Part shown: positions 35,730 through 44,808 of the stretch, piece by piece
How positions within the stretch are numbered: position 1 is the first letter of the stretch
How the letters are laid out: every line of letters begins with the position of its first letter
DNA from: CAXBNB01 sp965267535
Lineage (GTDB): Bacteria > Bacteroidota > Bacteroidia > Cytophagales > Cyclobacteriaceae
Reading direction: 5' to 3'
Assembly (NCBI GenBank): GCA_965267535.1
Contig: OZ254082.1
Span: forward strand, 1,116,001-1,180,000
DNA: 64,000 bases
Position numbers and translations under genes: made by a program
Notes under the pieces: model-generated
What the model was told of the DNA's origin: nothing
Database searches by the model: none
What the model saw: only the letters and a program-made list of their open reading frames with translations

Positions 35730-37274
35730 TTAGGGTTCTATACTTTGCTCGAAATGGAAAACATTAAGCGGATCCCATTTTCTTTTTACTTCCTGTAGCC
35801 GTGCGTAGTTGTCGCCAAAGTATCCTCTTTGCCAGTTTTTGTAGGTGGCATTCGGATAGTTCTGGTAGTAGTAGTCGGACCACAGGTCTTTGGTGTTGTC
35901 AGATTCGTAGAAGTTTCTGAGCCACTCAAATGCCGTTTCTTTTTCATTGTCATTCATCCAGAAGGAATCTGTAAAAATGTCAAAATGAGCATTTCGGTGT
36001 ACAAAAGCAGTATCAGAGGGAGCTACCGCATTAGTTGCTCCTCCGTAGGGTTCCATCGATACTATGTTGTATACACAGGGAGTAGTCTTGTAGTAATCTA
36101 CCATCTTTTGGTATTGCTGTTCGGTTAGCGGATCGATCACATAGGCACAGCGCTTAGTTTCTTTTATGGTGTCGGGAATCACGCCCTCTACATTGTCGAG
36201 CAGGTGTTCGTTAGCATCAGCATAGTCTATTGTTTTTGTCCACAAAGGCCCGGAAGGGTAGCTTGGAGAGCCGATTTGCAGTAGAGGTGCCAGAGCTTTT
36301 TGTCCTTCTTCGGCGCTAGCTCCCGAATAGATGCCTCTTATGCAAAAGTAAGGTTGAGTAGATTTACTGTGTTCGCCAGCGGTATTAGTGGTGTCTACCT
36401 CGCGAGCGGCTAAAAAACCCAACAGACCAAGCTTGGTATCTGAAAGTGTTTTTGTCATTTCATTTTGCCAGGTTACCAGCACTTTGGCGGCATCTTCTAT
36501 GGGCCAGTTTATTTCTATAGGCCAGACCTCCTTCAGTTCATACAGTTTGTATTTGAGTCCTACCACCACACCGAAATTTCCCCCGGTACCTCCCCGGTGA
36601 GCCCACAATAGTTCGCTGTTTTGTGTCTCATTGGCAATTACGATCTCTCCCGAGGCAGTCACCATAGTTATTTCGATCAGGTTGTCGCAGGCTATACCCC
36701 AGCGCATGCTGGTGTAGCCATATCCACCACCCAAAGTGTAGCCGGTCATGCCCACAGAGCTGCAGCTGCCACCGGGGTTGTGCAGACCCCATGCGTTTAG
36801 TTCCTGATTGTATTCGCCCCAGGTTACACCTGCTCCCACATGCGATACTTTGGCTACAGGATCTACATAGATGCCTTTGATGCGGGATACATCAATGAGC
36901 ATTCTTGCAGTGAGAACAGAGTAGCCGGCCGTATTGTGTCCGCCTGCCCTTAGGCAAATTTCCACTTTTTGATCCTGGCAAAACTTTATCGTTTCAATAA
37001 CATCCGCTGTGGACTCGCAATAAGTAATGAGTAGCGGGTATTTGTTGTAAGCATTGTCGCTTTCTTTCCGGGCGTCATCGTAGTTGCATGAAAAGGGAGT
37101 GACAACATCTCCGAGAACCTTTGTAGTAAATTTTTTGTATGCTTCAGGAGATATCTGGTGATTGAGAAGGTATTCTTCCAATGGAGAATCGACTATTTTT
37201 TCTTTTTTTATCCGATTGGGATTGCCATTAATCATCAGCCGTCTCAGTGGATGGTAGGCTTTAGTTTTTTTCAT
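35730..37274 (-). CDS. FAD-binding oxidoreductase of the berberine-bridge-enzyme type
   Basis: A 514-residue flavoprotein oxidase. The FAD domain has the His of RAGGHNTAGYS and the Cys of GGSCSSVGMTGYTLGGGYG, which in the BBE family together form the bicovalent (8-alpha-histidyl, 6-S-cysteinyl) flavin link. The C-terminal BBE motif appears as YYQNYPNATYKNWQRGYFGDNYARLQEVK, where the YFG-NYARL-VK core is typical. No signal peptide is seen. Members oxidise oligosaccharides, alkaloids or other secondary metabolites with oxygen. It stands alone, convergent with the sugar operon, so its substrate is not suggested by context. Confidence 0.88.
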   Translation of the reverse strand: MKKTKAYHPLRRLMINGNPNRIKKEKIVDSPLEEYLLNHQISPEAYKKFTTKVLGDVVTPFSCNYDDARKESDNAYNKYPLLITYCESTADVIETIKFCQDQKVEICLRAGGHNTAGYSVLTARMLIDVSRIKGIYVDPVAKVSHVGAGVTWGEYNQELNAWGLHNPGGSCSSVGMTGYTLGGGYGYTSMRWGIACDNLIEITMVTASGEIVIANETQNSELLWAHRGGTGGNFGVVVGLKYKLYELKEVWPIEINWPIEDAAKVLVTWQNEMTKTLSDTKLGLLGFLAAREVDTTNTAGEHSKSTQPYFCIRGIYSGASAEEGQKALAPLLQIGSPSYPSGPLWTKTIDYADANEHLLDNVEGVIPDTIKETKRCAYVIDPLTEQQYQKMVDYYKTTPCVYNIVSMEPYGGATNAVAPSDTAFVHRNAHFDIFTDSFWMNDNEKETAFEWLRNFYESDNTKDLWSDYYYQNYPNATYKNWQRGYFGDNYARLQEVKRKWDPLNVFHFEQSIEP

Positions 37275-37465
37275 TTGGTTTGAGTGAAAAGTTGGTAAAA
37301 TGGTTTGTAATGGCTGGAAGAAAAGAAAGGATAGTTAACCCTTTATTCAAATATATGATAATTAAATATAATAACGTCACAAATGAACATTAAAAAAACA
37401 AACTCTTTAGAATGGATTGTGCGTTGAGTGAAGGTGGAAGTGTATATCCGTTTTTAAAGACAAAA

Positions 37466-37498
37466 TAAAAGGCTGCCTCATTGTTGAAGCAGCCTTTG
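37466..37498 (-). terminator. Terminator of the symporter gene
   Basis: The hairpin arms AGGCTGC (37470-37476) and GCAGCCT (37489-37495) lie 25 bp after the symporter stop. On the minus strand they are followed by TTTATTTTG. The opposite strand also has TTTGTT after the stem, so some bidirectional effect is possible. Confidence 0.8.
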
Positions 37499-37522
37499 TT
37501 AATTTCTTTATTGCTTTTTTCT

Positions 37523-39157
37523 CTACCAAAGTAGGGCATACAGCACTGCCACTATCAGGCAAATAGCAAAAGCAGTAATATTGAATACCGGACTGGTGTT
37601 GAACAATCCTTTTGTAAGTGGGATGCCTTTTTCGTCATCCTTTCCTCCATTATCCAAATGACTGAATACTACAATTACCATCATAGAAAGCAGGCATGTT
37701 AGGCCCATTTGGTGCAGAAAAGGGAGGTCGATAAACAGAGAGGAATCAATCCAGCCCTTTGGTCCAATTTTGAAATACATGGCAATAGGAATCGATAAAA
37801 CGGCACCCCAGATGGCACCTTTGTTGGTGGCTTTTTTCCAGAAAAGCCCCAGAATAAATACCGCCAGAATACCGGGACTTACTATACCGGTGTACTCCTG
37901 AATAAATTGGAATGCCTGATCGATACCACCCAGCAGAGGCGCCATAATGCAGGCAACCACCAAAGCAACACCCGCAGAGATTCTGCCTACACGCACTGTG
38001 GCTGATTCGCTGGCGTTTTTGTTGATGTGCTGTTTGTAAATATCCATCGTAAATATTGTAGAAGTAGAGTTGAGCATGGAGGCTAAAGACGAAACGATAG
38101 CAGCAGCCAGGGCAGCAAAAGCCACACCTTTTAACCCTGCAGGCAGCAATTGAAGCAGCCATGGATATGCCTTGTCAGAATTGCCTGCAGAGGGTACATT
38201 GAGTTGCCCAAGGTCTCCCAGTCGAGCCATAATTTCCGGATCATTTACCATCACAAAAGCAGCAATGCCGGGCACCACCACGATAAAGGGAATAAGCAAT
38301 TTCAGGAAAGCTGCCAGCACTATGCCCTTTTGTGCTTCTTTGAGCGACTTGGCAGCCAGCGTACGTTGGATGATGTATTGGTTAAAACCCCAGTAGTATA
38401 GGTTAGCTACCCATAAGCCACCGATTAGCACCCAAATGCCCGGCAGGTTGTTGTATTCAGGGTTGGACTTGTCCAGTATCATGTGAAAGCGATCCGGTAC
38501 AGCAGCTACTACCTGATTGAATCCGGCAATAAACCCCGCGCCATCCGAGAGCGTGTTGAGGGCGAGGTAGGTCGTAAAAAGTCCACCAAGCACGAGGAAA
38601 ACTACCTGCACAACATCTGTCCACGCTACTGCAGATAGCCCACCATACAGTGAATAGGCGGCCGCAAACAATCCAAGGCCTATCACTCCGTACATCATTG
38701 GTACGCCCATGATGGTCTCCAGTGCTAGAGCGCCCAGATACATAACTGAGCTTAGGTTGACAAATACATATAACCCAATCCAGAACACAGCCAGGATGGT
38801 TTTGAGTTGTGTGCTATATCTTTTTTCTACAAACTCAGGAATAGTATAGAGCCCTTTTTCGATAAAAATAGGCAGGAAATATTTTCCTACGATTAGTAGT
38901 GTTACTGCAGCCATCCATTCGTAGGAGGCTATGGCCAGTCCGCTGGCAAACCCTGCTCCGGACATACCAATAAATTGTTCAGCAGATATATTGGCAGCAA
39001 TCAATGAAGCCCCAATAGCCCACCAGGGTAGCGATTTGCTAGCCAGAAAATAGTCTTCAGAAGTCTTTTCGCCTTTGCGTGATACCCAAAGTCCGATACC
39101 CAGGATAAGCCCCGCATAGCCGGCAAAAATGACATAGTCAATGGTTGAAAAATTCAT
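37523..39157 (-). CDS. Sodium/solute symporter (SSS family)
   Basis: A 544-residue integral membrane protein with about 13-14 hydrophobic helices. Family features include FSTIDYVIFAGYAGLILGIGLWVSRK at the N-terminus, SLPWWAIGASLIAANISAEQFIGMSG in helix 1-2, and AAAIVSSLASMLNSTSTIFTMDIYK, the conserved sodium-site segment of helix 8. It resembles sodium/glucose or sialic-acid cotransporters of Bacteroidota. It is a single gene with its own terminator. The solute cannot be assigned; the nearby amino-sugar and mannose genes make a hexose or amino sugar plausible. Confidence 0.9.
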   Translation of the reverse strand: MNFSTIDYVIFAGYAGLILGIGLWVSRKGEKTSEDYFLASKSLPWWAIGASLIAANISAEQFIGMSGAGFASGLAIASYEWMAAVTLLIVGKYFLPIFIEKGLYTIPEFVEKRYSTQLKTILAVFWIGLYVFVNLSSVMYLGALALETIMGVPMMYGVIGLGLFAAAYSLYGGLSAVAWTDVVQVVFLVLGGLFTTYLALNTLSDGAGFIAGFNQVVAAVPDRFHMILDKSNPEYNNLPGIWVLIGGLWVANLYYWGFNQYIIQRTLAAKSLKEAQKGIVLAAFLKLLIPFIVVVPGIAAFVMVNDPEIMARLGDLGQLNVPSAGNSDKAYPWLLQLLPAGLKGVAFAALAAAIVSSLASMLNSTSTIFTMDIYKQHINKNASESATVRVGRISAGVALVVACIMAPLLGGIDQAFQFIQEYTGIVSPGILAVFILGLFWKKATNKGAIWGAVLSIPIAMYFKIGPKGWIDSSLFIDLPFLHQMGLTCLLSMMVIVVFSHLDNGGKDDEKGIPLTKGLFNTSPVFNITAFAICLIVAVLYALLW

Positions 39158-39669
39158 AAGCTTAGTGTCATAATGTAATGTTGAACCTCAAATATTAGCT
39201 AAAAAAACTAATATTCCTACAGTGAAAGTTAATCAGCATTCTTTTAATTGTAATTATTACGTTTATTAAATCCTTTCTTATTGCAGTAATTCCGCTTTTA
39301 AGCCAAGTCATGTGGAGATATCTCCAAAAGTTTGTCGTTCCGATACTTTTAAGTACAAAATAGGGATCATTTCCTGTAGGAAAAACCTGTCAATTCAACT
39401 TTTGGAGAGTTTATTCCTGCGCTAAGAGGATACTAAAAAGGATTTGCTGGTGCGAACCTTTGGTTCGTATCAGCGAAATGTTGTATTTCACATTGGCTTG
39501 ACAAAGCAGGATTAGACTTGCTTCAGGAAACCTCATAATTCGTCTGGCCTCAGACTAAAGATGCATGTGTTTGTCAGTAAGGTTTTGGTTAAGGAATAAA
39601 ACCGGTAGGGAAGTTGAATTTTAATCAAATAAACCAGTTCTTTGCGGACAAAAAAAGAACAGTCAAGCT
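39158..39669. other. Intergenic region between the divergent symporter and panD genes
   Basis: About 510 bp holding the two divergent promoters. Near the symporter there is an inverted repeat at 39191-39215. Further right are two small hairpins: TTTCC-TGTA-GGAAA near 39370-39385 and CGAACC-TTT-GGTTCG near 39453-39468. No protein gene or known riboswitch was recognised, and no exact TAnnTTTG element was found. Confidence 0.4.
39191..39215. repeat. Operator-like inverted repeat upstream of the symporter gene
   Basis: A perfect 8-bp inverted repeat, AATATTAG (39191-39198) and CTAATATT (39208-39215), separated by 9 bases, lies 34-58 bp upstream of the symporter ATG, a position suited to a repressor site. 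The arms are AT-rich, so chance is not excluded. Confidence 0.35.
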
Positions 39670-40023
39670 ATGATGGTTGAAATGTTTAAGTCGAAAATTC
39701 ATCAGGTAAGGGTAACAGAGGCCAATCTGAATTACGTGGGAAGTATTACCATAGATGAAGACTTGCTGGATGCGGCCAATATCCTCGAAGGAGAAAAAGT
39801 GCAGGTAGTGAACAACAACAACGGTGAAAGACTGGAAACATACACCATTAAAGGGGAAAGAGGTTCGGGTGTAATCTGCCTCAACGGAGCTGCTGCCCGT
39901 AAAGCTCAGGTAGGAGATGTGTTGCTGATTATCACCTATGCCATGATGGATCTCGATGAGGCAAAAGCGTATAAGCCTACAGTAGTTTTTCCCGATGAGA
40001 ACAACAGACTGGTAAAAAAATAA
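39670..40023 (+). CDS. panD: Aspartate 1-decarboxylase, pyruvoyl-dependent
   Basis: A 117-residue PanD proenzyme. It makes beta-alanine from L-aspartate for pantothenate and coenzyme A synthesis. The self-cleavage site is Gly24-Ser25 in NYVGSITID, which yields the pyruvoyl group on Ser25. The KSKIHQVRVTEANLNYVGS opening and GVICLNGAAARKAQVGD are diagnostic. Length is normal. No panB or panC is adjacent, so it is a stand-alone pantothenate gene. An ATG one codon downstream could also serve as start. Confidence 0.96.
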   Translation: MMVEMFKSKIHQVRVTEANLNYVGSITIDEDLLDAANILEGEKVQVVNNNNGERLETYTIKGERGSGVICLNGAAARKAQVGDVLLIITYAMMDLDEAKAYKPTVVFPDENNRLVKK

Positions 40024-40174
40024 CTGCACCATGTGACTTCAGGTGAATGCTTTTCGCATTTCATCGTGTTCGGAGTGTTGGTTTCTACACACCTACCTCG
40101 TCTCTATCCGCATTCAATTCTCTACATTTTTATCACAAAGAATAAAAAATTCTAGCGGCGATTGTACAGCCGGA

Positions 40175-40206
40175 TTGCAGACTTTCGTGTTCAGTTCTTA
40201 CATTTG
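40175..40206 (+). promoter_or_regulatory. Promoter of manA
   Basis: A TTG (-33) at 40175-40177 and TACATTTG (-7) at 40199-40206 are separated by 21 bp, matching the Bacteroidota TTG-N19-23-TAnnTTTG pattern. The -7 element ends 24 bp before the manA ATG, implying a very short leader. Confidence 0.65.
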
Positions 40207-40230
40207 CTTTTTTTTAATTTAGAAGAAAAC

Positions 40231-41211
40231 ATGAATAAACTATATCCGCTTAAATTCAAGACCATATTTAAAGACAAGCTGTGGGGAGGCAGTAAAGTTA
40301 AAACCGTACTGGGTAAAGACTTTGGTGATCTGCCCAACTGTGGCGAAACCTGGGAAATATCCGGAGTGCCGGGCAATGTGTCTGTAGTGGCTGAGGGGCC
40401 TCTGGCCGGAAAAGACCTCAATGAAATACTGGCTGCCTATCAGGCAGACTTAGTGGGAAAGAAGGTGTATGCTGAAAATGGAAATGAATTTCCATTGCTG
40501 GTTAAGTTTATTGATGCTAATGACGACCTGTCTATTCAGGTTCACCCCGATGATGAATTGGCAAGGAAAAGGCACAATTCACTGGGGAAAACCGAAATGT
40601 GGTACATTTTAGAAGCCGATGAAGGAGCTACGCTTATATCGGGTTTCAATCAGCCTTTAACGCGCGAGAAATACGAGGAGTATTTTAATGCAGGTAAGCT
40701 GGAAGAGATTTTGAACAAAGAGCAGGTAGCTGCCGGAGATGTGTTCTTTTTACCCGCTGGTCGGGTGCATACTATTGGAAAGGGGCTGTTGTTGGCAGAG
40801 ATTCAGCAAACTTCTGATGTGACCTACCGCATCTATGACTTTGATAGAGTAGATGCTGAGGGTAATAAGCGGGAGCTGCATGTAGAGGAGGCGCTCGATG
40901 CGATTGATTACAAGCATTACGATGAATACAAATCTCCTTACGACCCTTCTATCAATAAGGCGGAATATCTGGCCGGATGCAATTATTTTAAAACGAACAG
41001 GCTGTATTTTGATCAGTCAATAACGCGTAATTACAGTGACCTGGATTCGTTTGTGATTTACGTAGTGGCAGAAGGGAAAGGACAAATAGAATATGGAGGG
41101 GAAAAGGTTGCTGTGAGTTTTGGCGATTGTCTGTTGATTCCGGCCGTAATAGACGAAGTGACTGTAGTGCCCGATGGAGAAATCAAGGTGCTTGAGTCTT
41201 TTGTACCGTAA
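40231..41211 (+). CDS. manA: Mannose-6-phosphate isomerase, type I
   Basis: A 326-residue cupin-fold zinc enzyme that interconverts mannose-6-phosphate and fructose-6-phosphate. The zinc ligands fit Gln103 and His105 (SIQVHPDDE), Glu122 (KTEMWYIL) and His180 (GRVHTIGKG). The start chosen is the ATG at 40231 after AGAAGAAAAC, because the upstream in-frame extension overlaps the promoter and is not part of the family. It is monocistronic, with its own promoter and a long hairpin terminator. Confidence 0.95.
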   Translation: MNKLYPLKFKTIFKDKLWGGSKVKTVLGKDFGDLPNCGETWEISGVPGNVSVVAEGPLAGKDLNEILAAYQADLVGKKVYAENGNEFPLLVKFIDANDDLSIQVHPDDELARKRHNSLGKTEMWYILEADEGATLISGFNQPLTREKYEEYFNAGKLEEILNKEQVAAGDVFFLPAGRVHTIGKGLLLAEIQQTSDVTYRIYDFDRVDAEGNKRELHVEEALDAIDYKHYDEYKSPYDPSINKAEYLAGCNYFKTNRLYFDQSITRNYSDLDSFVIYVVAEGKGQIEYGGEKVAVSFGDCLLIPAVIDEVTVVPDGEIKVLESFVP

Positions 41212-41238
41212 TGGTTTTTAAGCACTCACTGCTACAGG

Positions 41239-41293
41239 AGTTAAGAAAAATGAAAAAGCCCGACTGTGTCGGGCTTTTTCATTTTTCTTAACT
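41239..41293. terminator. Bidirectional terminator with a 26-bp perfect stem
   Basis: A perfectly complementary stem of 26 bp (41239-41264 and 41268-41293) surrounds a 3-base loop. Its core is GCCCGAC-TGT-GTCGGGC flanked by A and T tracts, so each strand shows a hairpin followed by TTTTTC. It serves manA on the plus strand and the acs transcript on the minus strand. Confidence 0.92.
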
Positions 41294-41309
41294 GGTTACA
41301 AGTTGAGTT

Positions 41310-41340
41310 AAAGCTACGCACTTTTAGTGCATTTAGCTTT
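41310..41340. repeat. Nested inverted repeat between manA and acs
   Basis: AAAGCTA (41310-41316) pairs with TAGCTTT (41334-41340), enclosing GCACT (41318-41322) and AGTGC (41326-41330). It gives a hairpin with a small internal loop but no T tract. Its function is unknown. Confidence 0.5.
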
Positions 41341-41374
41341 AGCTTCTAAAAATAATTCCGGCCATGTTTGGAGC

Positions 41375-41430
41375 TAGAAGTCAGAAGCTGGAAGTATAAA
41401 CACTTCTAACTTCTGACTCCCGACTTCTAA
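41375..41430. repeat. Imperfect inverted repeat built of GAAGTCAGAAG-like units
   Basis: AGAAGTCAGAAGCTGGAAGT on one side faces ACTTCTAACTTCTGACT and CGACTTCTA on the other. Units of this (T/A)GAAGTCAGAAG kind recur between genes in many Bacteroidota chromosomes, so it is probably a dispersed intergenic repeat. It lies between the hairpin terminator and the end of acs. Confidence 0.5.
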
Positions 41431-41503
41431 CCTGAATTAGACTGCTCAAAAGTGACTTTAGTCACCAATTAAACCTATGATGGTACTTTCAGTTCATAGT
41501 GGT

Positions 41504-43399
41504 TTACTTCTTAGCACCCTGAATAATTTGTTCAACTACCTCCGGGTTTAGCAGTGTGGAAGTATCTCCGAGGTTTGAAGTATCGCCTTCGGCCACTTTT
41601 CTGAGAATACGTCTCATGATTTTTCCTGAGCGAGTTTTGGGCAGCCCGGGCACGATCTGTATGTGATCAGGTTTGGCAATAGGTCCAATGATCTTGCTGA
41701 CAGTACTTTTGATTTCGTCTTTGAGGTTTTGCTCGGTTCGCCCCTCCATATCGCAGATCACATACGCATAAATACCCTGTCCTTTGATTTCGTGAGGGAA
41801 TCCCACTACGGCCGATTCTACAACGAGCGGATGTTCATTGATGGCGTTTTCTACCTCAGCGGTTCCCATTCTGTGACCCGAAACATTGATTACATCGTCT
41901 ACCCTGCCGAGAATGCGCAGGTAGCCGTCGTGATCCCTCTTGGCTCCATCGCCTGTAAAATACAGCCCTTTGTAAGTTGAGAAATATTCTTTTTTGCAGC
42001 GATCATGATCGCCATAAGTAGTACGGATGATCGATGGCCATGGAAATTTGATGCAAAGATTTCCCTGTACATTGTTGCCGGTAAGCTCTTTGCCGTCGGC
42101 ATCTACTATGATAGGCTGAATACCAGGCAGAGGCAAAGAAGCATGAGCCGGTTTGTTGGGCGTAATGCCGGCTAGCGGAGAAATCATGATGCCACCGGTT
42201 TCGGTTTGCCACCAGGTATCTACCAGCGGGCAGTTGCCTTTGCCCACATGCGTGTGATACCAGTGCCAGGCCTCTTCATTGATCGGTTCGCCCACCGATC
42301 CGATAACCTTAAGCGAGTCGAGTTTGTATTTTTCGAGAGGTTCGAGCCCATAAGCCTGCAAGGCACGTATGGCCGTAGGCGCAGTGTAAAACTGATTGAC
42401 CTGGTACTTGTCGATTACATCCCAGAACCGTCCTGCATCCGGATAGGTGGGCACCCCTTCAAACATCAGGGTAGTAGCCCCGGCCAGCAAGGGACCGTAT
42501 ACGATGTAAGAATGTCCGGTGATCCAGCCCACATCGGCCGTACACCAGTAGACATCCCCTCTGGAATACTGAAAGACATTGGAAAACGAATACTGACTGT
42601 ATACCATGTATCCCCCGCAGGTGTGTACTACACCCTTAGGCTTGCCGGTAGAACCGGAAGTGTAGAGGATGAACAGCATGTCTTCACTGTCGAGCACCTC
42701 GGCTTTGTTTTCTACCGACACACCCTCAATGGCCTCATGCCACCAGAGATCACGTCCGGGTTTCATGCTGACCTGTCCGCCGGTGCGTTGCAGCACGATG
42801 ACATTGTCTACATCACCAGCAATCTCCAATGCCTGATCGACGACTCCTTTAACGTCGATGGTCTTGGCACCCCGGAAGTTTCCGTCTGAGGTGAGTACCA
42901 TTTTGGCCTGACAATCCTGAATTCTGTCGGCCAGGGCACTGGCTGAGAATCCGGCAAAAACGACCGAATGAATGGCGCCAATGCGTGCACAGGCGAGCAT
43001 GGCTATGGCCGCTTCGGGCACCATGGGCATGTAGATGATTACCCTGTCACCTTTGCCCACGCCTTTGGCTTTCATGGCATTGGCAAACTGGCAGGTTTTT
43101 TCGTAGAGTTCCCTGTAGGTGAGAGTCACGCCGGGTTGGGAGGGATCGTTGGGTTCCCATATGATGGCAGGCTTGTCGCCTTGAGTGAACAGGTGTCTTT
43201 CAAAGATGTTTTCGGTGATGTTTAGTTTTCCGTTGATAAACCATTTCACATCGGGAGTGTCAAAGTCCCATTCAAGTGTTTTGTCCCATCGCTGCTGCCA
43301 GTGGAAGGAGTCGGCGATTCTGTCCCAGAACTCCTCGGGCTGAGCCACACTTTTTTGGTATTCGTGGATATATCCGCCTAGTGTTTGTATTTTTTGCAT
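41504..43399 (-). CDS. acs: Acetyl-CoA synthetase (AMP-forming)
   Basis: A 631-residue ANL-superfamily enzyme converting acetate, ATP and CoA to acetyl-CoA. The P-loop-like motif is LYTSGSTGKPKGVVHT, the adenylate motif DTWWQTETGG, the hinge YFTGDGAKRDHDGYLRILGRVDD, and the C-terminal lysine motif TRSGKIMRRILR (its Lys is the regulatory acetylation site in studied Acs). The N-terminal FWDRIADSFHWQQRWD is typical of true Acs. It is 19 bp after glmM and last in the LacI-glmM-acs unit. Acetate released by deacetylation of amino sugars could be recovered by this enzyme, which would explain the linkage. Confidence 0.95.
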   Translation of the reverse strand: MQKIQTLGGYIHEYQKSVAQPEEFWDRIADSFHWQQRWDKTLEWDFDTPDVKWFINGKLNITENIFERHLFTQGDKPAIIWEPNDPSQPGVTLTYRELYEKTCQFANAMKAKGVGKGDRVIIYMPMVPEAAIAMLACARIGAIHSVVFAGFSASALADRIQDCQAKMVLTSDGNFRGAKTIDVKGVVDQALEIAGDVDNVIVLQRTGGQVSMKPGRDLWWHEAIEGVSVENKAEVLDSEDMLFILYTSGSTGKPKGVVHTCGGYMVYSQYSFSNVFQYSRGDVYWCTADVGWITGHSYIVYGPLLAGATTLMFEGVPTYPDAGRFWDVIDKYQVNQFYTAPTAIRALQAYGLEPLEKYKLDSLKVIGSVGEPINEEAWHWYHTHVGKGNCPLVDTWWQTETGGIMISPLAGITPNKPAHASLPLPGIQPIIVDADGKELTGNNVQGNLCIKFPWPSIIRTTYGDHDRCKKEYFSTYKGLYFTGDGAKRDHDGYLRILGRVDDVINVSGHRMGTAEVENAINEHPLVVESAVVGFPHEIKGQGIYAYVICDMEGRTEQNLKDEIKSTVSKIIGPIAKPDHIQIVPGLPKTRSGKIMRRILRKVAEGDTSNLGDTSTLLNPEVVEQIIQGAKK

Positions 43400-43418
43400 A
43401 GTCGTAGTTGTGATTTGG

Positions 43419-44795
43419 TCAAATAATTCTGTCTGTTACTTTTTTTATGTTCTCAAATAGTTGATCTGCTTTTTCTTTAGAAGAGGATTCTGAGTAAATC
43501 CGAATAATGGGTTCAGTGTTTGATTTGCGTATGTGAACCCACTCATCTCCAAAGTAAATTTTCACACCGTCGATGCAATTTTGAGGGTAAACCTTAAACT
43601 CTTCTTTGATTTGTTCGAGTACATGATCTACATCGATAGCGGGGGAAAGCTCTATCTTGTTTTTCGATATATGTGTTTGCGGACAGTTGGCTTTCAGGCT
43701 GGAAACCGATTGGCCGGAAGTAGCCATGTGTGTGAGAAAGAGCGCAATGCCTACTAGTGAATCCCTGCCGTAATGGAGCTCGGGGTAGATGATACCGCCA
43801 TTGCCTTCGCCACCAATTATGGCATGGGTGCTTTTCATTTTGGTTACGACATTTACCTCTCCTACGGCAGCTTCTTCGCGTTTTTGTCCGTATTTTTCGG
43901 CGATTTTGTTTAGCGCTCCTGACGATGACATGTTGGATACCACATCGCCCGGCGTTTGTGAGAGTACATAGTCCGCTACCAGTACCAGTGTGTATTCTTC
44001 TCCAATAAAAGTACCTTTTTCATCTATAATGGCAAGCCGGTCTACGTCAGGGTCTACTACAAACCCCACGTCAAACTGGCCGTCTTGCATGGCACTGCAT
44101 ATTTCGGTCAGGTGCTCGGGCAGTGGTTCTGGGTTGTGAGGAAAGTGGCCGTTGGGTTCACAATACATTTCATGTACAGTGTCTACACCCAATGCGCTGA
44201 GTAGCTTGGGGAGAGCTATGCCTCCCGTGGAATTGACACAGTCGATGGCTACTTTGTACTTTTTGGCTGCTATAGCCTCTTTATCAACCAAAGGCAGTGC
44301 AAGAATATCTTCAATATGCTTATCTATATAGGTGTCGTTGGTAGTGTATGTACCCAGTTTTAGCACTTCGGCAAAAGTAAATGACGCAGCATCGGCAAAT
44401 TTCAGAATCTCTTTGCCGTCATCACCCGATAGGAATTCACCTTTGCTGTTGAGTAGCTTGAGGGCGTTCCATTGGATGGGATTGTGGCTGGCTGTGATGA
44501 TGATGCCACCGCCGGCATTTTCTTTTGGCACAGCTACCTCTACGGTCGGGGTAGTAGTAAGTCCCAGATCTACTACGTCTATGCCCAGGCCCACCAGGGT
44601 GTTGCTTATGAGCTGAGAAACCATAGGGCCGGAAATGCGAGCATCGCGCCCTATTACTATTTTGTTAGACCCGCTATTGATAATCCACTGGCCAAAAGCA
44701 GCGGCAAATTTCACTATATCGAGAGGAGTAAGGTTGTCGCCCGGCTGTCCGCCTATGGTGCCCCTAATCCCTGAAATTGATTTGATTAAAGTCAT
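43419..44795 (-). CDS. glmM: Phosphoglucosamine mutase (alpha-D-phosphohexomutase family)
   Basis: A 458-residue phosphohexomutase. The phosphoserine is Ser103 in IITASHNPIQWNALK; the metal loop is DPDVDRLAI; the sugar loop is GGEGNGGIIYPE; and the phosphate-binding loop is RKSNTEPIIRIY. GlmM interconverts glucosamine-6-phosphate and glucosamine-1-phosphate for UDP-GlcNAc synthesis. The bacteroidal proteins are hard to separate from phosphomannomutases by eye, but the amino-sugar genes next door favour GlmM. It lies 13 bp after the LacI gene and 19 bp before acs. Confidence 0.85.
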   Translation of the reverse strand: MTLIKSISGIRGTIGGQPGDNLTPLDIVKFAAAFGQWIINSGSNKIVIGRDARISGPMVSQLISNTLVGLGIDVVDLGLTTTPTVEVAVPKENAGGGIIITASHNPIQWNALKLLNSKGEFLSGDDGKEILKFADAASFTFAEVLKLGTYTTNDTYIDKHIEDILALPLVDKEAIAAKKYKVAIDCVNSTGGIALPKLLSALGVDTVHEMYCEPNGHFPHNPEPLPEHLTEICSAMQDGQFDVGFVVDPDVDRLAIIDEKGTFIGEEYTLVLVADYVLSQTPGDVVSNMSSSGALNKIAEKYGQKREEAAVGEVNVVTKMKSTHAIIGGEGNGGIIYPELHYGRDSLVGIALFLTHMATSGQSVSSLKANCPQTHISKNKIELSPAIDVDHVLEQIKEEFKVYPQNCIDGVKIYFGDEWVHIRKSNTEPIIRIYSESSSKEKADQLFENIKKVTDRII

Positions 44796-44808
44796 GGGTG
44801 ATGGTGGT

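Noticed and set aside
39440..39480. tRNA-like or terminator hairpin (CGAACC-TTT-GGTTCG)
   Set aside because: The stem is too short, there is no T tract, no cloverleaf arms or CCA end, and it stands well away from any gene end.
42206..42889. 227-codon plus-strand frame opposite acs
   Set aside because: It is complementary to conserved acetyl-CoA synthetase motifs; no homologous family was recognised.
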